NCBI GenBank assembly: GCA_951812805.1
Contig: CATOSZ010000005.1
Location: 434,001-498,000, forward strand
Length of the DNA stretch: 64,000 nucleotides
Reading direction: 5' to 3'
Source of the DNA: an uncultured Alphaproteobacteria bacterium
Lineage (GTDB): Bacteria; Pseudomonadota; Alphaproteobacteria; GCA-2731375
Shown here: piece by piece, positions 52,320 to 60,624 of the stretch
How the letters are laid out: every line of letters starts with the position of its first letter
How positions within the stretch are numbered: position 1 is the first letter of the stretch
The notes under the pieces: generated by a model
What the model was told of the DNA's origin: nothing
The model's input: only the letters and a program-made list of their open reading frames with translations
The model's database searches: none
Translations under genes and position numbers: made by a program

Positions 52320-53273
52320 ATGACGGCGATGATCGAGGACGGCGCACCGGTGCGCCATCCCGAAAAGATCCACCGGCCCGACAACCCGAGCCCGCGCAAG
52401 CCGCGCTGGATCCGGGTCAAGGCGCCGACCTCGCCCGTCTATGGCGAGACCCGTCGCATCGTGCGCGAGCACGGCCTGCACACGGTCTGCGAGGAGGCGG
52501 CCTGTCCCAACATCGGCGAATGCTGGGCCAAGCGCCATGCCACCATGATGATCATGGGCGACGTCTGCACCCGGGCCTGCGCCTTCTGCAATGTCGCCAC
52601 GGGCAAGCCGAACCGCCTGGACGCGGGCGAACCGGCCAGGGTCGGCGACGCGGTCGCCAAGCTCGAGCTAGCGCATGTGGTCGTCACCTCGGTCGATCGG
52701 GACGACCTCGCCGACGGCGGTGCCGAACATTTCGCGCAGGTGATCCGGGCCATTCGCGCCGCCTCCCCCGGCACCACGGTGGAGGTCCTCACACCCGACT
52801 TCCTCGGCAAGCCCGGCGCCCTCGAGGTCGTCGTCGAGGCGGCGCCGGACGTCTTCAACCACAATTTGGAAACGGTGCCGCGGCTCTATCCGACGGTGCG
52901 GCCGGGCGCGCGCTATTTCGCGTCCCTGCAACTGCTGGCTGAGGTCAAGCGGCTGGCACCGGCGTCGTTCACCAAGTCGGGCCTGATGGTCGGCCTCGGC
53001 GAGGAACGGATCGAGGTGCACCAGGTGATGGACGATCTGCGGGCGGCCGAGGTCGATTTCCTGACCATGGGACAGTATCTCCAGCCGACGCCGAAGCATC
53101 ACGCGATCGACCGCTTCGTCACGCCGGAGGAGTTCGAGGCCTTCGCCGCCATGGCGCGCGGCAAGGGCTTCCACATGGTGTCGGCCTCGCCGCTGACGCG
53201 TTCCTCCTATCATGCCGATGCCGACTTCGCGGAGCTTCGCGTCCGTCGGCAGGCGCGCCTCGGCGCGGGGTAG
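52320..53273 (+). CDS. lipA: Lipoyl synthase
   Basis: Radical SAM enzyme inserting sulfur into octanoyl domains. 317 residues. Auxiliary cluster Cys in [13 protein letters not shown], radical SAM cluster [10 protein letters not shown] (CxxxCxxC), and the terminal RSSYHAD segment whose Ser ligates the auxiliary cluster. Serves the lipoyl domains of pdhB and pdhC encoded just upstream. Confidence 0.98.
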   Translation: MTAMIEDGAPVRHPEKIHRPDNPSPRKPRWIRVKAPTSPVYGETRRIVREHGLHTVCEEAACPNIGECWAKRHATMMIMGDVCTRACAFCNVATGKPNRLDAGEPARVGDAVAKLELAHVVVTSVDRDDLADGGAEHFAQVIRAIRAASPGTTVEVLTPDFLGKPGALEVVVEAAPDVFNHNLETVPRLYPTVRPGARYFASLQLLAEVKRLAPASFTKSGLMVGLGEERIEVHQVMDDLRAAEVDFLTMGQYLQPTPKHHAIDRFVTPEEFEAFAAMARGKGFHMVSASPLTRSSYHADADFAELRVRRQARLGAG

Positions 53274-53280
53274 GGCCGCG

Positions 53281-53757
53281 ATGCCGACGCATGCCGAGGT
53301 CAAGGTCCTGCCCTACCGGCCCGACCAGCTGTTCGATCTGGTCGCCGATATCGATTCCTACCCCGAGTTCCTGCCCTGGTGCGTCGGCTGCCGGACGACC
53401 CGGCGCGACGGCAACGTGATCTGGGGCGATCTCATGGTCGGCTTCAAGCTGTTCCGTGAGACCTTCACTTCCAAGGTGACGTTGGAGCGGCCGAACCGTA
53501 TCCACGTCGCCTATATCGACGGCCCGTTCCGCTATCTCGACAATCACTGGGTCTTCATCCCCGGCGACGACGGCCAGTCGACGACGATCGATTTCTATGT
53601 CGATTTCGAATTCCGCTCCCGCGCCTTGCAGCTCGTCGCCCGCGCCGCCTTCTCGGAAGCGGTGAAGCGCATGGTCAACGCCTTCGAGCAGCGCGCGGCG
53701 GTGGTCTATGGGCCCGGCGGCGGCTTCGCCGGGGCCGCGGTGCCGGCGGGCGACTGA
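53281..53757 (+). CDS. ratA: Coq10/RatA-type START-domain protein
   Basis: 158 residues from ATG 53281 (MPTHAEVKVLPYRPDQLFDL). Polyketide cyclase/START-like fold: LVADIDSYPEFLPWCVGC near the N-terminus and FRYLDNHWVFIPGDDG, then VDFEFRSRALQLVARAAF. Known relatives bind ubiquinone (Coq10) or act on ribosomes (RatA). Conserved neighbour of lipA in alphaproteobacteria; starts 7 bp after lipA. Confidence 0.9.
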   Translation: MPTHAEVKVLPYRPDQLFDLVADIDSYPEFLPWCVGCRTTRRDGNVIWGDLMVGFKLFRETFTSKVTLERPNRIHVAYIDGPFRYLDNHWVFIPGDDGQSTTIDFYVDFEFRSRALQLVARAAFSEAVKRMVNAFEQRAAVVYGPGGGFAGAAVPAGD

Positions 53758-53760
53758 GGC

Positions 53761-54537
53761 ATGACGACCGACAGCGTCCTGGTCGCGCGGGACGAGGCGA
53801 TCTGGACGGTCACGATCAATAGGCCCCGCGCCCGCAACGCCTGCGACATGGCCACCGTCAAACGGTTGCACGACGTCTTTGCAGAGTTCGAAGCCGACGA
53901 TACGGCCCGCGCCGCGGTGCTGACCGGGGCCGCGGGCGGCGGCTTTTGCGCCGGCGCCGATCTTCACGAGCTGTCGAGCGGGGCCTCGATCGGTTTTTCC
54001 TGGGCGGGCGAGGACAAGGGGCTGACCCGGCGCCAGACGACGAAGCCGGTGATCGCCGCCGTGCATGGCCACGCCGTCGCGGCGGGGCTGGCCTTGGCCG
54101 TCTGTTGCGATCTTCGCGTCGCCGACGCCACCGCGGTGTTCGGCGTCTTCTGCCGGCGCTACGGCGGGCCGATGCCGAACGGCGCCACGGTGCGCTTGCC
54201 CCGCCTGATCGGCCAGAGCCGGGCGCTGGACATGATGCTGACGGGCCGCGCGGTCGAGGCGGAGGAGGCCTTCGCCATCGGCCTCGCCAACCGGCTGGTT
54301 CCGGCGGGCGAGGCGCTCGCCGCGGCGCAGGCCCTGGCGCGCGAGCTCGCCGCTTTTCCGCAGACCGCCATGCTGTCCGATCGGGCCTCGCTCATCGACC
54401 AGTGGAACTGGCCGGAGGACGAGGCGATCCGGCGCGAGGTCGCGGGCGCGGCGGCCGCCTTCGAAACCGACTTTCAGTCGGGCGCCGGGCGTTTCGTCGC
54501 CGGCCACGGCCGCCACGGGGATTTCGGGGCCGAATAG
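53761..54537 (+). CDS. Crotonase/enoyl-CoA hydratase family protein
   Basis: 258 residues of crotonase fold: oxyanion-hole segments GFCAGADLHEL and GHAVAAGLALAVCCD, then GGPMPNGATVRLPRLIGQSRALDM. Both catalytic glutamates of classical enoyl-CoA hydratase are replaced (GLALAVCCD and VFGVFCRR), so hydratase activity is doubtful. Starts 3 bp after ratA, probably in the same transcript, and is convergent with the redoxin gene 19 bp away. Confidence 0.85.
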   Translation: MTTDSVLVARDEAIWTVTINRPRARNACDMATVKRLHDVFAEFEADDTARAAVLTGAAGGGFCAGADLHELSSGASIGFSWAGEDKGLTRRQTTKPVIAAVHGHAVAAGLALAVCCDLRVADATAVFGVFCRRYGGPMPNGATVRLPRLIGQSRALDMMLTGRAVEAEEAFAIGLANRLVPAGEALAAAQALARELAAFPQTAMLSDRASLIDQWNWPEDEAIRREVAGAAAAFETDFQSGAGRFVAGHGRHGDFGAE

Positions 54538-54556
54538 ACCGGGCCGGCGCGCGCGA

Positions 54557-55123
54557 TCACTGCAAGGTGGCGAGGATCTCGTCGGGTTCCGGGCGGCTGC
54601 GATAGTTGGGGCCCGAATGGCGCCGGCGGACGATGCCGTCGGCATCGATCACGATCAGTGCCGGATGGGCTATGCCGTAGCCGTAGCTGCCGGGACCGAA
54701 GCGCTCGTTGCGCAGACCGAAGGCGGAGATGATCTTCGAGTCGGGATCGGCCAGCAGGGCGAACTCGATATCCCGCCCCTCGGCGAAGCGGGCCATCGCT
54801 TTGGCACTGTCATAGGTGACGATGGCGACCTCGTAGCCGAGCGCCCGCGTCGCGTCCAGATGGTTCTGCCAGGCGACCGCCTCGCTCTTGCAGTAGGGTC
54901 ACCAGTCGAGGGAGCGGCTGAACAGCAGCAGCAACCCGCGCGTGCCCGTCAGTGTCTTGAAGCTGCGGGCCTCGCCGCGCTGGTCCGGGACCTCGAGGCT
55001 GTGCGGGATCGGCTTGCCGATCGCCGGCCCGAGATCCTGCGCCTGAGCGTCGAGCCCACGCCCGCCGAGCGCGAGTGCGAAGGTGATCGCCAGGTACAGA
55101 GCTGTTCGACGCGTGATCGACAT
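54557..55123 (-). CDS. Exported redoxin/AhpC-TSA-like protein with in-frame TGA, candidate selenoprotein
   Basis: Reading through one TGA (54899-54901) gives 188 codons of continuous, redoxin-like sequence. N-terminus MSITRRTALYLAITFALALG plus GRGLDAQA is a signal peptide, so the protein is periplasmic or membrane-attached. The peroxiredoxin-like core GTRGLLLLFSRSLDW is followed by [TGA]-PYCKSEAVAWQ, that is position 75 of a CxxC motif in which the first Cys is TGA: U-P-Y-C. Downstream EVAIVTYDSAKAM and HPALIVIDADGIVRRRH continue the thioredoxin fold to a normal stop at 54557. TGA is a normal stop elsewhere in this genome (many ATGA overlaps). A possible SECIS hairpin follows. Alternative: a disabled gene with a nonsense mutation. 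No sel genes are in the window. Confidence 0.75.
54866..54893 (-). promoter_or_regulatory. Candidate bacterial SECIS hairpin after the redoxin TGA
   Basis: Minus strand, beginning 5 nt after the TGA: lower stem CTGC/GCAG, a 7-nt by 1-nt internal loop, upper stem AGGC/GCCT and apical loop GGTC. The apical loop starts 20 nt past the TGA, within the spacing range known for bacterial SECIS elements, and begins with G as in the consensus. The stems are short, so this is suggestive only. Confidence 0.5.
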
Positions 55124-55248
55124 GATCGAGGGTCCCCGCGCGGTGGTTGTTTAACGGACCGGAGGGATACTATCGTCGAAGTTGCGTATCGAGGAAAGCC
55201 TGTCCCGCCAAGCTCCCGATGTCGTGATCACGCCGGCAGGCCGCCCCG

Positions 55249-55941
55249 TCAGACCTCCAATCCCGCCGTCACGGCGAGGACGGCGATGAGGTTGTTGGTG
55301 GCATGCGCCAGGATCGGCACCCAGAGGTTGTCGAAATGCTCGTAGGCGATGGCGAAGAGGGTGAACAGCACGAAGAGCGCGGGCAGCGCGGCCAGGTCGA
55401 AGTGGATGAGCGCATGCGCGGCGCCGGCGATGGCGGCGCTGGCGAGGATCGGCAGGCGGGTGCGCAGCCAGCCGTAGAGGGCGCCGCGAAACAGCAGCTC
55501 CTCCCAGAGCGGGGCGACGACGACGCCGAAGATGACGAAGCCGGCGATGAAGAAGGCGTCCATCTGCGCGCCGGCGCCGATCAGGTCGACCAGAGGGTTC
55601 TTCGGCCGGCCGAGCGGGGCTTCCAGCAGGCTGGTCAGCAGCACCGAGAGCGCGACGCCGACCAACGCCGTCGCCAGCGCCGCGCCGAGCGACCAGCGGT
55701 CGAGCCGCCCGAGCCCGAACCAGCGGTCGCCGAACGTCTCGAAGCGGCCCATGTAGAGATAGCTCCAGGCGAGCAGGGCCAGCATCGGGGGCAGCAGGAC
55801 GAGCAGGATGAAAAGGCCGCCGGAGCCCATCTCGACGCCGAGAAATCGTACCATGACATAGAGCCAGACACCGCCCAGGACCTGGATGGCGAGGCCGCCC
55901 AGCAGCAGCAAGGCGACGTGTCTGCCGGGAACCGCATACAT
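55249..55941 (-). CDS. CPBP (CAAX protease-like) family intramembrane protease
   Basis: 230 residues from ATG 55941 (MYAVPGRHVALLLLGG) with GGGGG upstream. Six to eight hydrophobic segments. Family motifs: motif 1 EELLFRGALYGWLR (EExxxR), motif 2 HALIHFDLAAL, motif 3 HATNNLIAVLAV. Such proteins are glutamic-type intramembrane proteases or related membrane proteins; the substrate is unknown. Starts 5 bp before cinA ends on the same strand, so it follows cinA in the ispDF-pgpA-cinA run. Gap 55124-55248 shows nothing. Confidence 0.88.
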   Translation of the reverse strand: MYAVPGRHVALLLLGGLAIQVLGGVWLYVMVRFLGVEMGSGGLFILLVLLPPMLALLAWSYLYMGRFETFGDRWFGLGRLDRWSLGAALATALVGVALSVLLTSLLEAPLGRPKNPLVDLIGAGAQMDAFFIAGFVIFGVVVAPLWEELLFRGALYGWLRTRLPILASAAIAGAAHALIHFDLAALPALFVLFTLFAIAYEHFDNLWVPILAHATNNLIAVLAVTAGLEV

Positions 55942-55945
55942 GGCG

Positions 55946-56449
55946 TCAGGCCCCCTGCAAGGCGTCGCGCAGCATCGCCAGCGCGGTCCGGACCGTGGCC
56001 TCGCGAATGCCGGCCCGGCCGAGGTCGCCGTAGGTTTCCCGCCGGTGGACGTCGCCGGCCGCCTCGTCACGCGCGGCGAGGGCCAGATGAACCAGGCCGA
56101 CCGGCTTTTCGGGCGAACCGCCGCCGGGCCCGGCGATGCCGGTGACGGCGACGGCCAGGTCGGCGGCGGAAGCGGCGAGCGCGCCCCGCGCCATGGCGCG
56201 GACGGTTTTCTCGCTCACCGCGCCGTCGCCCTCGATCGTCGCCGATGGCACGCCGAGGACCTCCTGCTTGGCGGCGTTGGAATAGGTGACGAAGCCGCGG
56301 TCGACGACGGCGGAGGCGCCGGCGATGTCCGTGAGGGCGGCGGCGATGCCGCCCCCGGTACAGGACTCGGCCGTGGCGATCATCCAGCCGCGCGCGCGTG
56401 CCCCCCGGACGACCTCGCCCGCCAGGGCCTCGATGTCCGCCCGGGTCAT
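55946..56449 (-). CDS. cinA: CinA-family nicotinamide-nucleotide amidohydrolase (C-terminal domain type)
   Basis: Hydrolyses NMN to nicotinate mononucleotide in pyridine salvage. 167 residues, only the amidase domain and not the N-terminal molybdopterin-like domain of long CinA. Motifs: ATAESCTGGGIAAALTDIAGASAVVDRG, VTYSNAAKQEVLGV, AVTGIAGPGGGSPEKPVGLVH. ATG overlaps the pgpA stop by 4 bp. Confidence 0.93.
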   Translation of the reverse strand: MTRADIEALAGEVVRGARARGWMIATAESCTGGGIAAALTDIAGASAVVDRGFVTYSNAAKQEVLGVPSATIEGDGAVSEKTVRAMARGALAASAADLAVAVTGIAGPGGGSPEKPVGLVHLALAARDEAAGDVHRRETYGDLGRAGIREATVRTALAMLRDALQGA

Positions 56450-56937
56450 TGCCAGCTCTCCAGCGCCCAGCCGAGCGCGATCACACCGGCCACGGAATAG
56501 AGTGCGGCGAACAGGTCGTCGAGGATGGTGCCGAGCCCGCCCTTGATGTTCCGGTCGGCCCAGCGGGCCGGCCAGGGCTTGAAGATATCGGCGAGGCGAA
56601 ATAGCACGAAGCCCGCACCGTAGAGCGCGGGATCCAAGCCCGCCGGGATCAAGGTGAGCCACATGCCGGCCACCTCGTCCACCACGATGTCGCCCGGATC
56701 CTCGCGCCCCAGCGCCCGGATATAGATGTTGCCGGCCCACCAGCCGGCAAGCGTCACCAGCACCGTCGCGCCCGCCAGCGCCCAGGGCCCGCCCGCCCAC
56801 ATGATGACTGCGGCGAACGGCAGGGCGGCGAAGGAGCCGAGCGTGCCCGGCGCCTTCGGCATCAGTCCGACCCCGAACCAGGTCGAGATCAGGCAGGCCG
56901 GATGGAAGAAGGGGAGGGGGGCTTTACGAAACTTCAT
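56446..56937 (-). CDS. pgpA: Phosphatidylglycerophosphatase A
   Basis: Inner-membrane phosphatase making phosphatidylglycerol. 163 residues from ATG 56937, several hydrophobic helices. Signature stretches [35 protein letters not shown] and [17 protein letters not shown] contain the conserved acidic residues. ATG overlaps the ispDF stop (ATGA); the next gene overlaps its own stop, so ispDF-pgpA-cinA are translationally coupled. Confidence 0.95.
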   Translation of the reverse strand: MKFRKAPLPFFHPACLISTWFGVGLMPKAPGTLGSFAALPFAAVIMWAGGPWALAGATVLVTLAGWWAGNIYIRALGREDPGDIVVDEVAGMWLTLIPAGLDPALYGAGFVLFRLADIFKPWPARWADRNIKGGLGTILDDLFAALYSVAGVIALGWALESWQ

Positions 56938-58100
56938 AGCACCACGGTCGCCGTTGCCTGGGCGGCGATGCCCTCGCGCCGGCCGAGAAAGCCGAGCTTC
57001 TCCGTCGTCGTCGCCTTGACGCTGACCCGTTCCGGCGGAATAGCGAGGATCTCGGCGATCCGCTGGCGCATCGCGGCGCGGTGCGGGCCGACCTTGGGCC
57101 GCTCGGCCATCAGGGTGACGTCGACATGGGTGATCTCGCCGCCGGCCGCGCGGGCGAGCGTGGCGGCATGGGCGAGGAAGCGGTCGGAGGAAGCGCCGCG
57201 CCATTCGGGATCGCTCGGCGGGAAGTGCTGGCCGATGTCGCCCTCGCCGATCGCGCCGAGGATCGCGTCGGTGAGGGCGTGCAGGCCGACGTCGGCGTCG
57301 GAGTGGCCGAGCAGGCCGCGCTCGTGCGGCACGGCGACGCCGCACAGCATGACCGTGTCGCCCTCGGTAAAGCGATGGACGTCGAAGCCGTTACCGACGC
57401 GGACGTCGACGGTAGCGGTGGCGGGCGCCACGGCGGCGCGTGCACGGGCCATGTCTTCCTCCGTCGTGATCTTGAAGTTGCTTTCGGGCGCCGGGACAAT
57501 GACGACGTCGAGCCCCTCGGCCTCGGCGACGGCCGAATCGTCGGTGAAGGCGGCGCCTGCCCGGGCCCGGTGCGCGGCCAGGATCTCGGCGAAGCGAAAG
57601 CCCTGCGGCGTCTGCGTGCGCCACAGCCCGTCGCGCGGCACGGTGTCGACGACGCGCCCGTCCGTCACCCGTTTCAAGCTGTCGGCCAACGCCAGGGCCG
57701 GCACGGCGCCGGCGGACTCGTCGAGGGCGCGGACGACGGCGGAAATCGTCGACGCTTCGACGAAGGGCCGGGCCGCGTCGTGGATCAGCACCCGGTCCGG
57801 CGCTGCGGCGGCGAGGCTTTCGAGCCCGAGGTGCACCGACTCCTGCCGGCTTTCCCCCCCGGGCACCGGCGCGAGCACCTCGAGATCGGCAAGTGCCGCG
57901 TCGTGCTGGTCGCGGTCGTCGGCGTGGATTACCACCCGCACCGCGTCGACCGCTGGATGATCGAGGAAGGCGCGCACGGTCCGGCGCAGCATCGGCGCCC
58001 CGGCGAGGTCCTGATACTGCTTCGGCCCCGGCCCGCCGAGACGGGTGCCGCGTCCGGCTGCGACGACGAGCGCGATCACTTTCTTGCCGTCAACCGTCAC
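56934..58100 (-). CDS. ispDF: Bifunctional IspD/IspF (MEP isoprenoid pathway)
   Basis: One protein of 388 residues combining 2-C-methyl-D-erythritol 4-phosphate cytidylyltransferase (N-terminal, about 1-228) and 2,4-cyclodiphosphate synthase (C-terminal). GTG start at 58100 ([22 protein letters not shown]), with the P-loop-like [16 protein letters not shown]. IspF part: [16 protein letters not shown] with metal ligands Dx[19 protein letters not shown], and [14 protein letters not shown]. The fused form is common in alphaproteobacteria, where it normally lies divergent from dusB; here dusB is 44 kb away. Confidence 0.97.
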   Translation of the reverse strand: MTVDGKKVIALVVAAGRGTRLGGPGPKQYQDLAGAPMLRRTVRAFLDHPAVDAVRVVIHADDRDQHDAALADLEVLAPVPGGESRQESVHLGLESLAAAAPDRVLIHDAARPFVEASTISAVVRALDESAGAVPALALADSLKRVTDGRVVDTVPRDGLWRTQTPQGFRFAEILAAHRARAGAAFTDDSAVAEAEGLDVVIVPAPESNFKITTEEDMARARAAVAPATATVDVRVGNGFDVHRFTEGDTVMLCGVAVPHERGLLGHSDADVGLHALTDAILGAIGEGDIGQHFPPSDPEWRGASSDRFLAHAATLARAAGGEITHVDVTLMAERPKVGPHRAAMRQRIAEILAIPPERVSVKATTTEKLGFLGRREGIAAQATATVVL

Positions 58101-58299
58101 GCCGCATCCCCGAGCCCCTCTCCTGGTGGCGGCCAGCTTTACCGATTTTGCGCCCCGCCGCCAACCATGATGCTTTTGGCTGAGAAAACGCGTGATGGCC
58201 CTGACTAGGTTCAGATAGATGTGAGACGCGCCTCTGGCGGCAGAGGCGGGGATCTCCGAAGCTGTGAGTTGCGAGACCAACAGCTTGAAGGAGATCCCC

Positions 58300-59307
58300 A
58301 TGCAGGTTTTTGGCCTGCCCCGACATGTTATCAGGGGTTGGAGGACGGCGTCGCGTCTGAACGCGGAGCCCGACACTAAATGCGTAGCGTTCAGACGCGA
58401 CGCCGTCCGGCGTTGGCATCGGGCCCGGCGTGACGGCTTGACGGCCGAGGCGGCGGCCCAGGCGGTGGGCGTGCCGCGTAGCACGCTCTATCGCTGGGAC
58501 GAGCGGTTGGAGCCGCGCTCGCGCGCGCCTCGCCGCCGTCGTCGCCGAGAGTGGTCGAGTGCGGTGCTGCGTCGGCTTGAACGGCTGCGCCGCGACTTCC
58601 CGATGTGGGGCAAGGCCAAGCTCGGACCGCTGCTGCGCCGAGAGGGCTTCACCTTGTCGGACAGCACCGTTGGTCGCATGCTCGCCCATCTGGTCGCGCG
58701 CGGCGTCGTTGTGCCGGTGCCCGTGGCGCGACGACGCGCCAAGGGCAAGAGAGCCAAGCGCCCACACGCCAAGCGTTTGCCGAAGGGGATGAAGGCAACG
58801 GCCCCCGGCGATCTGGTCCAGCTCGACACCTTGAGCATCACGCCGGCCGGCGAGCGCACGGTCAAGCAGTTCACCGCCTACGATCCCGTCAGCCGCTTCA
58901 CCTGTGCCAAGGCCTTCCGCAGAGCGACCGCCAGGAACGCCGAGAGCTTCCTCGACAAACTCGTGGCCGACCTGCCCTTCCCCGTGAAGGCCATCCAGGT
59001 CGACGGTGGATCCGAGTTCATGGCCGAGTTCGAGGCCGCCTGCGAGAGCCGAAAGATCCCCGTCTATGTCTTGCCGCCGAGGACGCCGCAGCTCAATGGC
59101 GGCGTCGAGCGAGCCAACGGCGCATGGCGCTACGAGTTCTACGCCTGCCATGACATCGAGGACCAGCTCGACAAACTAAACCCACAGATCGACAAGTTCG
59201 CCAACATCTACAACACCTTCAGGCCTCATGGAGCCTTGAAAGGCAAAACCCCCGAGGAGTACCTTCGACAGATCACAGCCAAGAAGACCTCGTCGTCTCA
59301 TATGTAG
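58300..59307 (+). CDS. IS481-like transposase (integrase core, DDE)
   Basis: 335 residues from ATG 58300 with AAGGAG 7 nt upstream. N-terminal winged-helix/[23 protein letters not shown] (about 48-67), followed by an Arg-rich linker and an rve catalytic core with D176 (DLVQLDTL), D235 (IQVDGGSEF) and E270 ([11 protein letters not shown]), 34 residues between D and E. C-terminus [16 protein letters not shown] is typical. A perfect 22-bp inverted repeat lies inside codons about 15-36. No frameshift is visible. Confidence 0.93.
   Translation: MQVFGLPRHVIRGWRTASRLNAEPDTKCVAFRRDAVRRWHRARRDGLTAEAAAQAVGVPRSTLYRWDERLEPRSRAPRRRRRREWSSAVLRRLERLRRDFPMWGKAKLGPLLRREGFTLSDSTVGRMLAHLVARGVVVPVPVARRRAKGKRAKRPHAKRLPKGMKATAPGDLVQLDTLSITPAGERTVKQFTAYDPVSRFTCAKAFRRATARNAESFLDKLVADLPFPVKAIQVDGGSEFMAEFEAACESRKIPVYVLPPRTPQLNGGVERANGAWRYEFYACHDIEDQLDKLNPQIDKFANIYNTFRPHGALKGKTPEEYLRQITAKKTSSSHM
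58343..58408. repeat. Perfect 22-bp inverted repeat inside the IS481-like transposase gene
   Basis: Left arm 58343-58364 and right arm 58387-58408 are exact reverse complements over 22 bp (left begins GGACGGCGTCGC, right ends GCGACGCCGTCC), separated by 22 nt. It encodes RTASRLNA and, on the other side, AFRRDAVR. The hairpin would form in mRNA close to the start codon and in single-stranded DNA. Confidence 0.95.
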
Positions 59308-59324
59308 TGAACCTGGACAGGCCC

Positions 59325-59353
59325 TTGACTTGGCGGCGGCGGATCAGTACTTC
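59325..59353 (+). promoter_or_regulatory. Promoter of tRNA-Asp
   Basis: -35 TTGACT (59325-59330), 17-nt spacer, -10 TACTTC (59348-59353), 15 bp before the tRNA 5' end. The -35 box starts directly after the target duplication of the IS481-like element. Confidence 0.65.
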
Positions 59354-59367
59354 CAACGACCTAGCCA

Positions 59368-59445
59368 GGGGGTGTAGCTCAGTCCGGTTAGAGCGCTGGC
59401 CTGTCACGCCAGAGGTCGCGGGTTCGAGTCCCGTCACTCCCGCCA
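59368..59445 (+). tRNA. tRNA-Asp(GTC)
   Basis: Acceptor GGGGGTG/CACTCCC, D arm GCTC/GAGC, anticodon stem CTGGC/GCCAG with loop CTGTCAC (anticodon GTC), T arm CGGGT-TCGAGTC-CCG region, G discriminator and encoded CCA. In many alphaproteobacteria it lies between tRNA-Val and nuoA; here tRNA-Val is at 19366. 59446-59538 shows nothing else. Confidence 0.97.
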
Positions 59446-59538
59446 TTTTCCCTCATCAGAATCGAGTTTTGACGCGGCGCGCGTTGACGCCGCCCATGGC
59501 CCATGGCCTGATCGCCTTGTGTGGTAACGGGAGGTGTC

Positions 59539-60489
59539 ATGACGGTCGAGCCCGGGCGGCGGCAGGCCATAGTCTTTGGCGTGGCGATGATCCTGGTGGG
59601 ATCGGCGCTCGGAATATATGGCGCGATTCAGTTCCGGGAGCTGCGGTTGTTTGCCGAGGACGGCGTGCAGGCCAGCGCAATCCTCGCCGACAAGAACTGG
59701 TCCAGCTCCACCACCGAGACGAAGGAGGGGCAGCGGACCACCGTCACCCGCGTGATCGAATTCACCTTCGAGACGCAGGCCGGCGAAACCGTTGCCGGGC
59801 GCCACGAGGTCGGAAGCCGCACCTATCATCAGGGCGAGAAGGGACGCGCGATCTATCCCATTCTCTACCTGCCTGACGATCCGACCCGAACCCTGCCCCG
59901 TGCCGACATCCAAAACCGGGCGCCCGGGCTCGTCCTCATCGGCGCCGGCGGCCTGCTCGCCGTGGGCATCGCCATGGTCGGGTTTGTCGTCGTTCGCGGG
60001 GCGGCACGGCCGCCGCTCGCGCACTCTACCCGGGCGGCCCTGGTCTTCGGCCTGTTGTTCCTCTTCGCCGGCACGGGCGTCGGGTTGTTCGGATATGGGC
60101 CCGCGGCCTTTCGCGACGGGCTGGAGGCGGAGGGCACCTGGATCGAGGCCCGGGTCCGCGGCCATGGCTCGCAACGGGTCGACGAGGAATGGCACTACGA
60201 GCTGAGTTATGTCTTCACCGACCCCGAGGGTTTCGAGCGGACCGGTGAGAGCGCCGTCGACCGCGAGACTTTCGAAGCGCGCAAGGAGCGGCGCGGGGCG
60301 ACCTTGCCGGTCGTCTATCACCCGGCGGAGCCTGCATTACACCTCACGCGCTTTCAGCTGGAGGACGGATTCGGCCATCTGTTGGTGATTCTCGGCAGCC
60401 TCGGCGCGCTGTTCGGGGCGCTGCTGCTGCTGGCGCCGTTGGTGCGGGGTCTGTTTTCCGGAACTCCGCGCCGGCCGGGCCTCGGATAG
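59539..60489 (+). CDS. DUF3592-type membrane protein with internal duplication
   Basis: 316 residues from ATG 59539 (GGAG 6-9 nt upstream). Three hydrophobic segments: about 11-31, 140-160 and 175-195, plus one near 285-310. Two related extracytoplasmic modules follow TM helices: residues about 38-125 (AEDGVQASAILADK...ITFETQAGETVAG...GRAIYPILYLPDDP) and about 205-285 (AEGTWIEARVRGHG...YVFTDPEGFERTGE...ATLPVVYHPAEPA), each ending in a Val/Tyr-Pro strand. Matches DUF3592 by pattern. Function unknown; located between tRNA-Asp and nuoA. Confidence 0.8.
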   Translation: MTVEPGRRQAIVFGVAMILVGSALGIYGAIQFRELRLFAEDGVQASAILADKNWSSSTTETKEGQRTTVTRVIEFTFETQAGETVAGRHEVGSRTYHQGEKGRAIYPILYLPDDPTRTLPRADIQNRAPGLVLIGAGGLLAVGIAMVGFVVVRGAARPPLAHSTRAALVFGLLFLFAGTGVGLFGYGPAAFRDGLEAEGTWIEARVRGHGSQRVDEEWHYELSYVFTDPEGFERTGESAVDRETFEARKERRGATLPVVYHPAEPALHLTRFQLEDGFGHLLVILGSLGALFGALLLLAPLVRGLFSGTPRRPGLG

Positions 60490-60496
60490 GCCCGGC
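60474..60496 (+). terminator. Hairpin at the DUF3592 stop codon
   Basis: 8-bp stem GCCGGGCC/GGCCCGGC around a 7-nt loop, spanning the TAG stop. Followed by GATCCTTGCGGGGCTTTCG but no long T-run. Probably separates the DUF3592 transcript from nuo. The remaining 60497-60624 should hold the nuo promoter, which I cannot assign. Confidence 0.45.
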
Positions 60497-60624
60497 GATC
60501 CTTGCGGGGCTTTCGATTAAGGGCTATAGGATGACCGCGTTTGGCCGGGCCCGAGAGAACCGGTGATGGGGCGTTATCGTCGGCACGAGTGCTGTCGAAG
60601 GCGATAGCGGTGGGGAAGGACGAG

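Larger units (their letters stand above)
58202..59319 (+). mobile_element. IS481-like insertion sequence with 5-bp target duplication
   Basis: A 1.1-kb element with one transposase gene. Imperfect terminal inverted repeats: left TGACTAGGTTCAGATAGATG... at 58202, right (reverse complement) TGTCCAGGTTCACTACATAT... ending at 59319, both continuing to GAGACG. The element is flanked by the direct repeat GGCCC (58197-58201 and 59320-59324). The intact duplication indicates simple insertion, between ispDF and the tRNA-Asp promoter. Confidence 0.85.

Noticed and set aside
54797-54898. Redoxin treated as two separate small genes (54557-54796 and 54899-55123)
   Set aside because: The frame is continuous between them apart from the TGA. 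The second part would start at an internal Met inside the thioredoxin fold with no ribosome binding site.
58202-59319. Inversion by recombination between two IS481-like copies
   Set aside because: The copy here has an intact 5-bp duplication on both sides and there is no second copy at the other breakpoint (near 19.2 kb), so simple IS-IS recombination does not fit.
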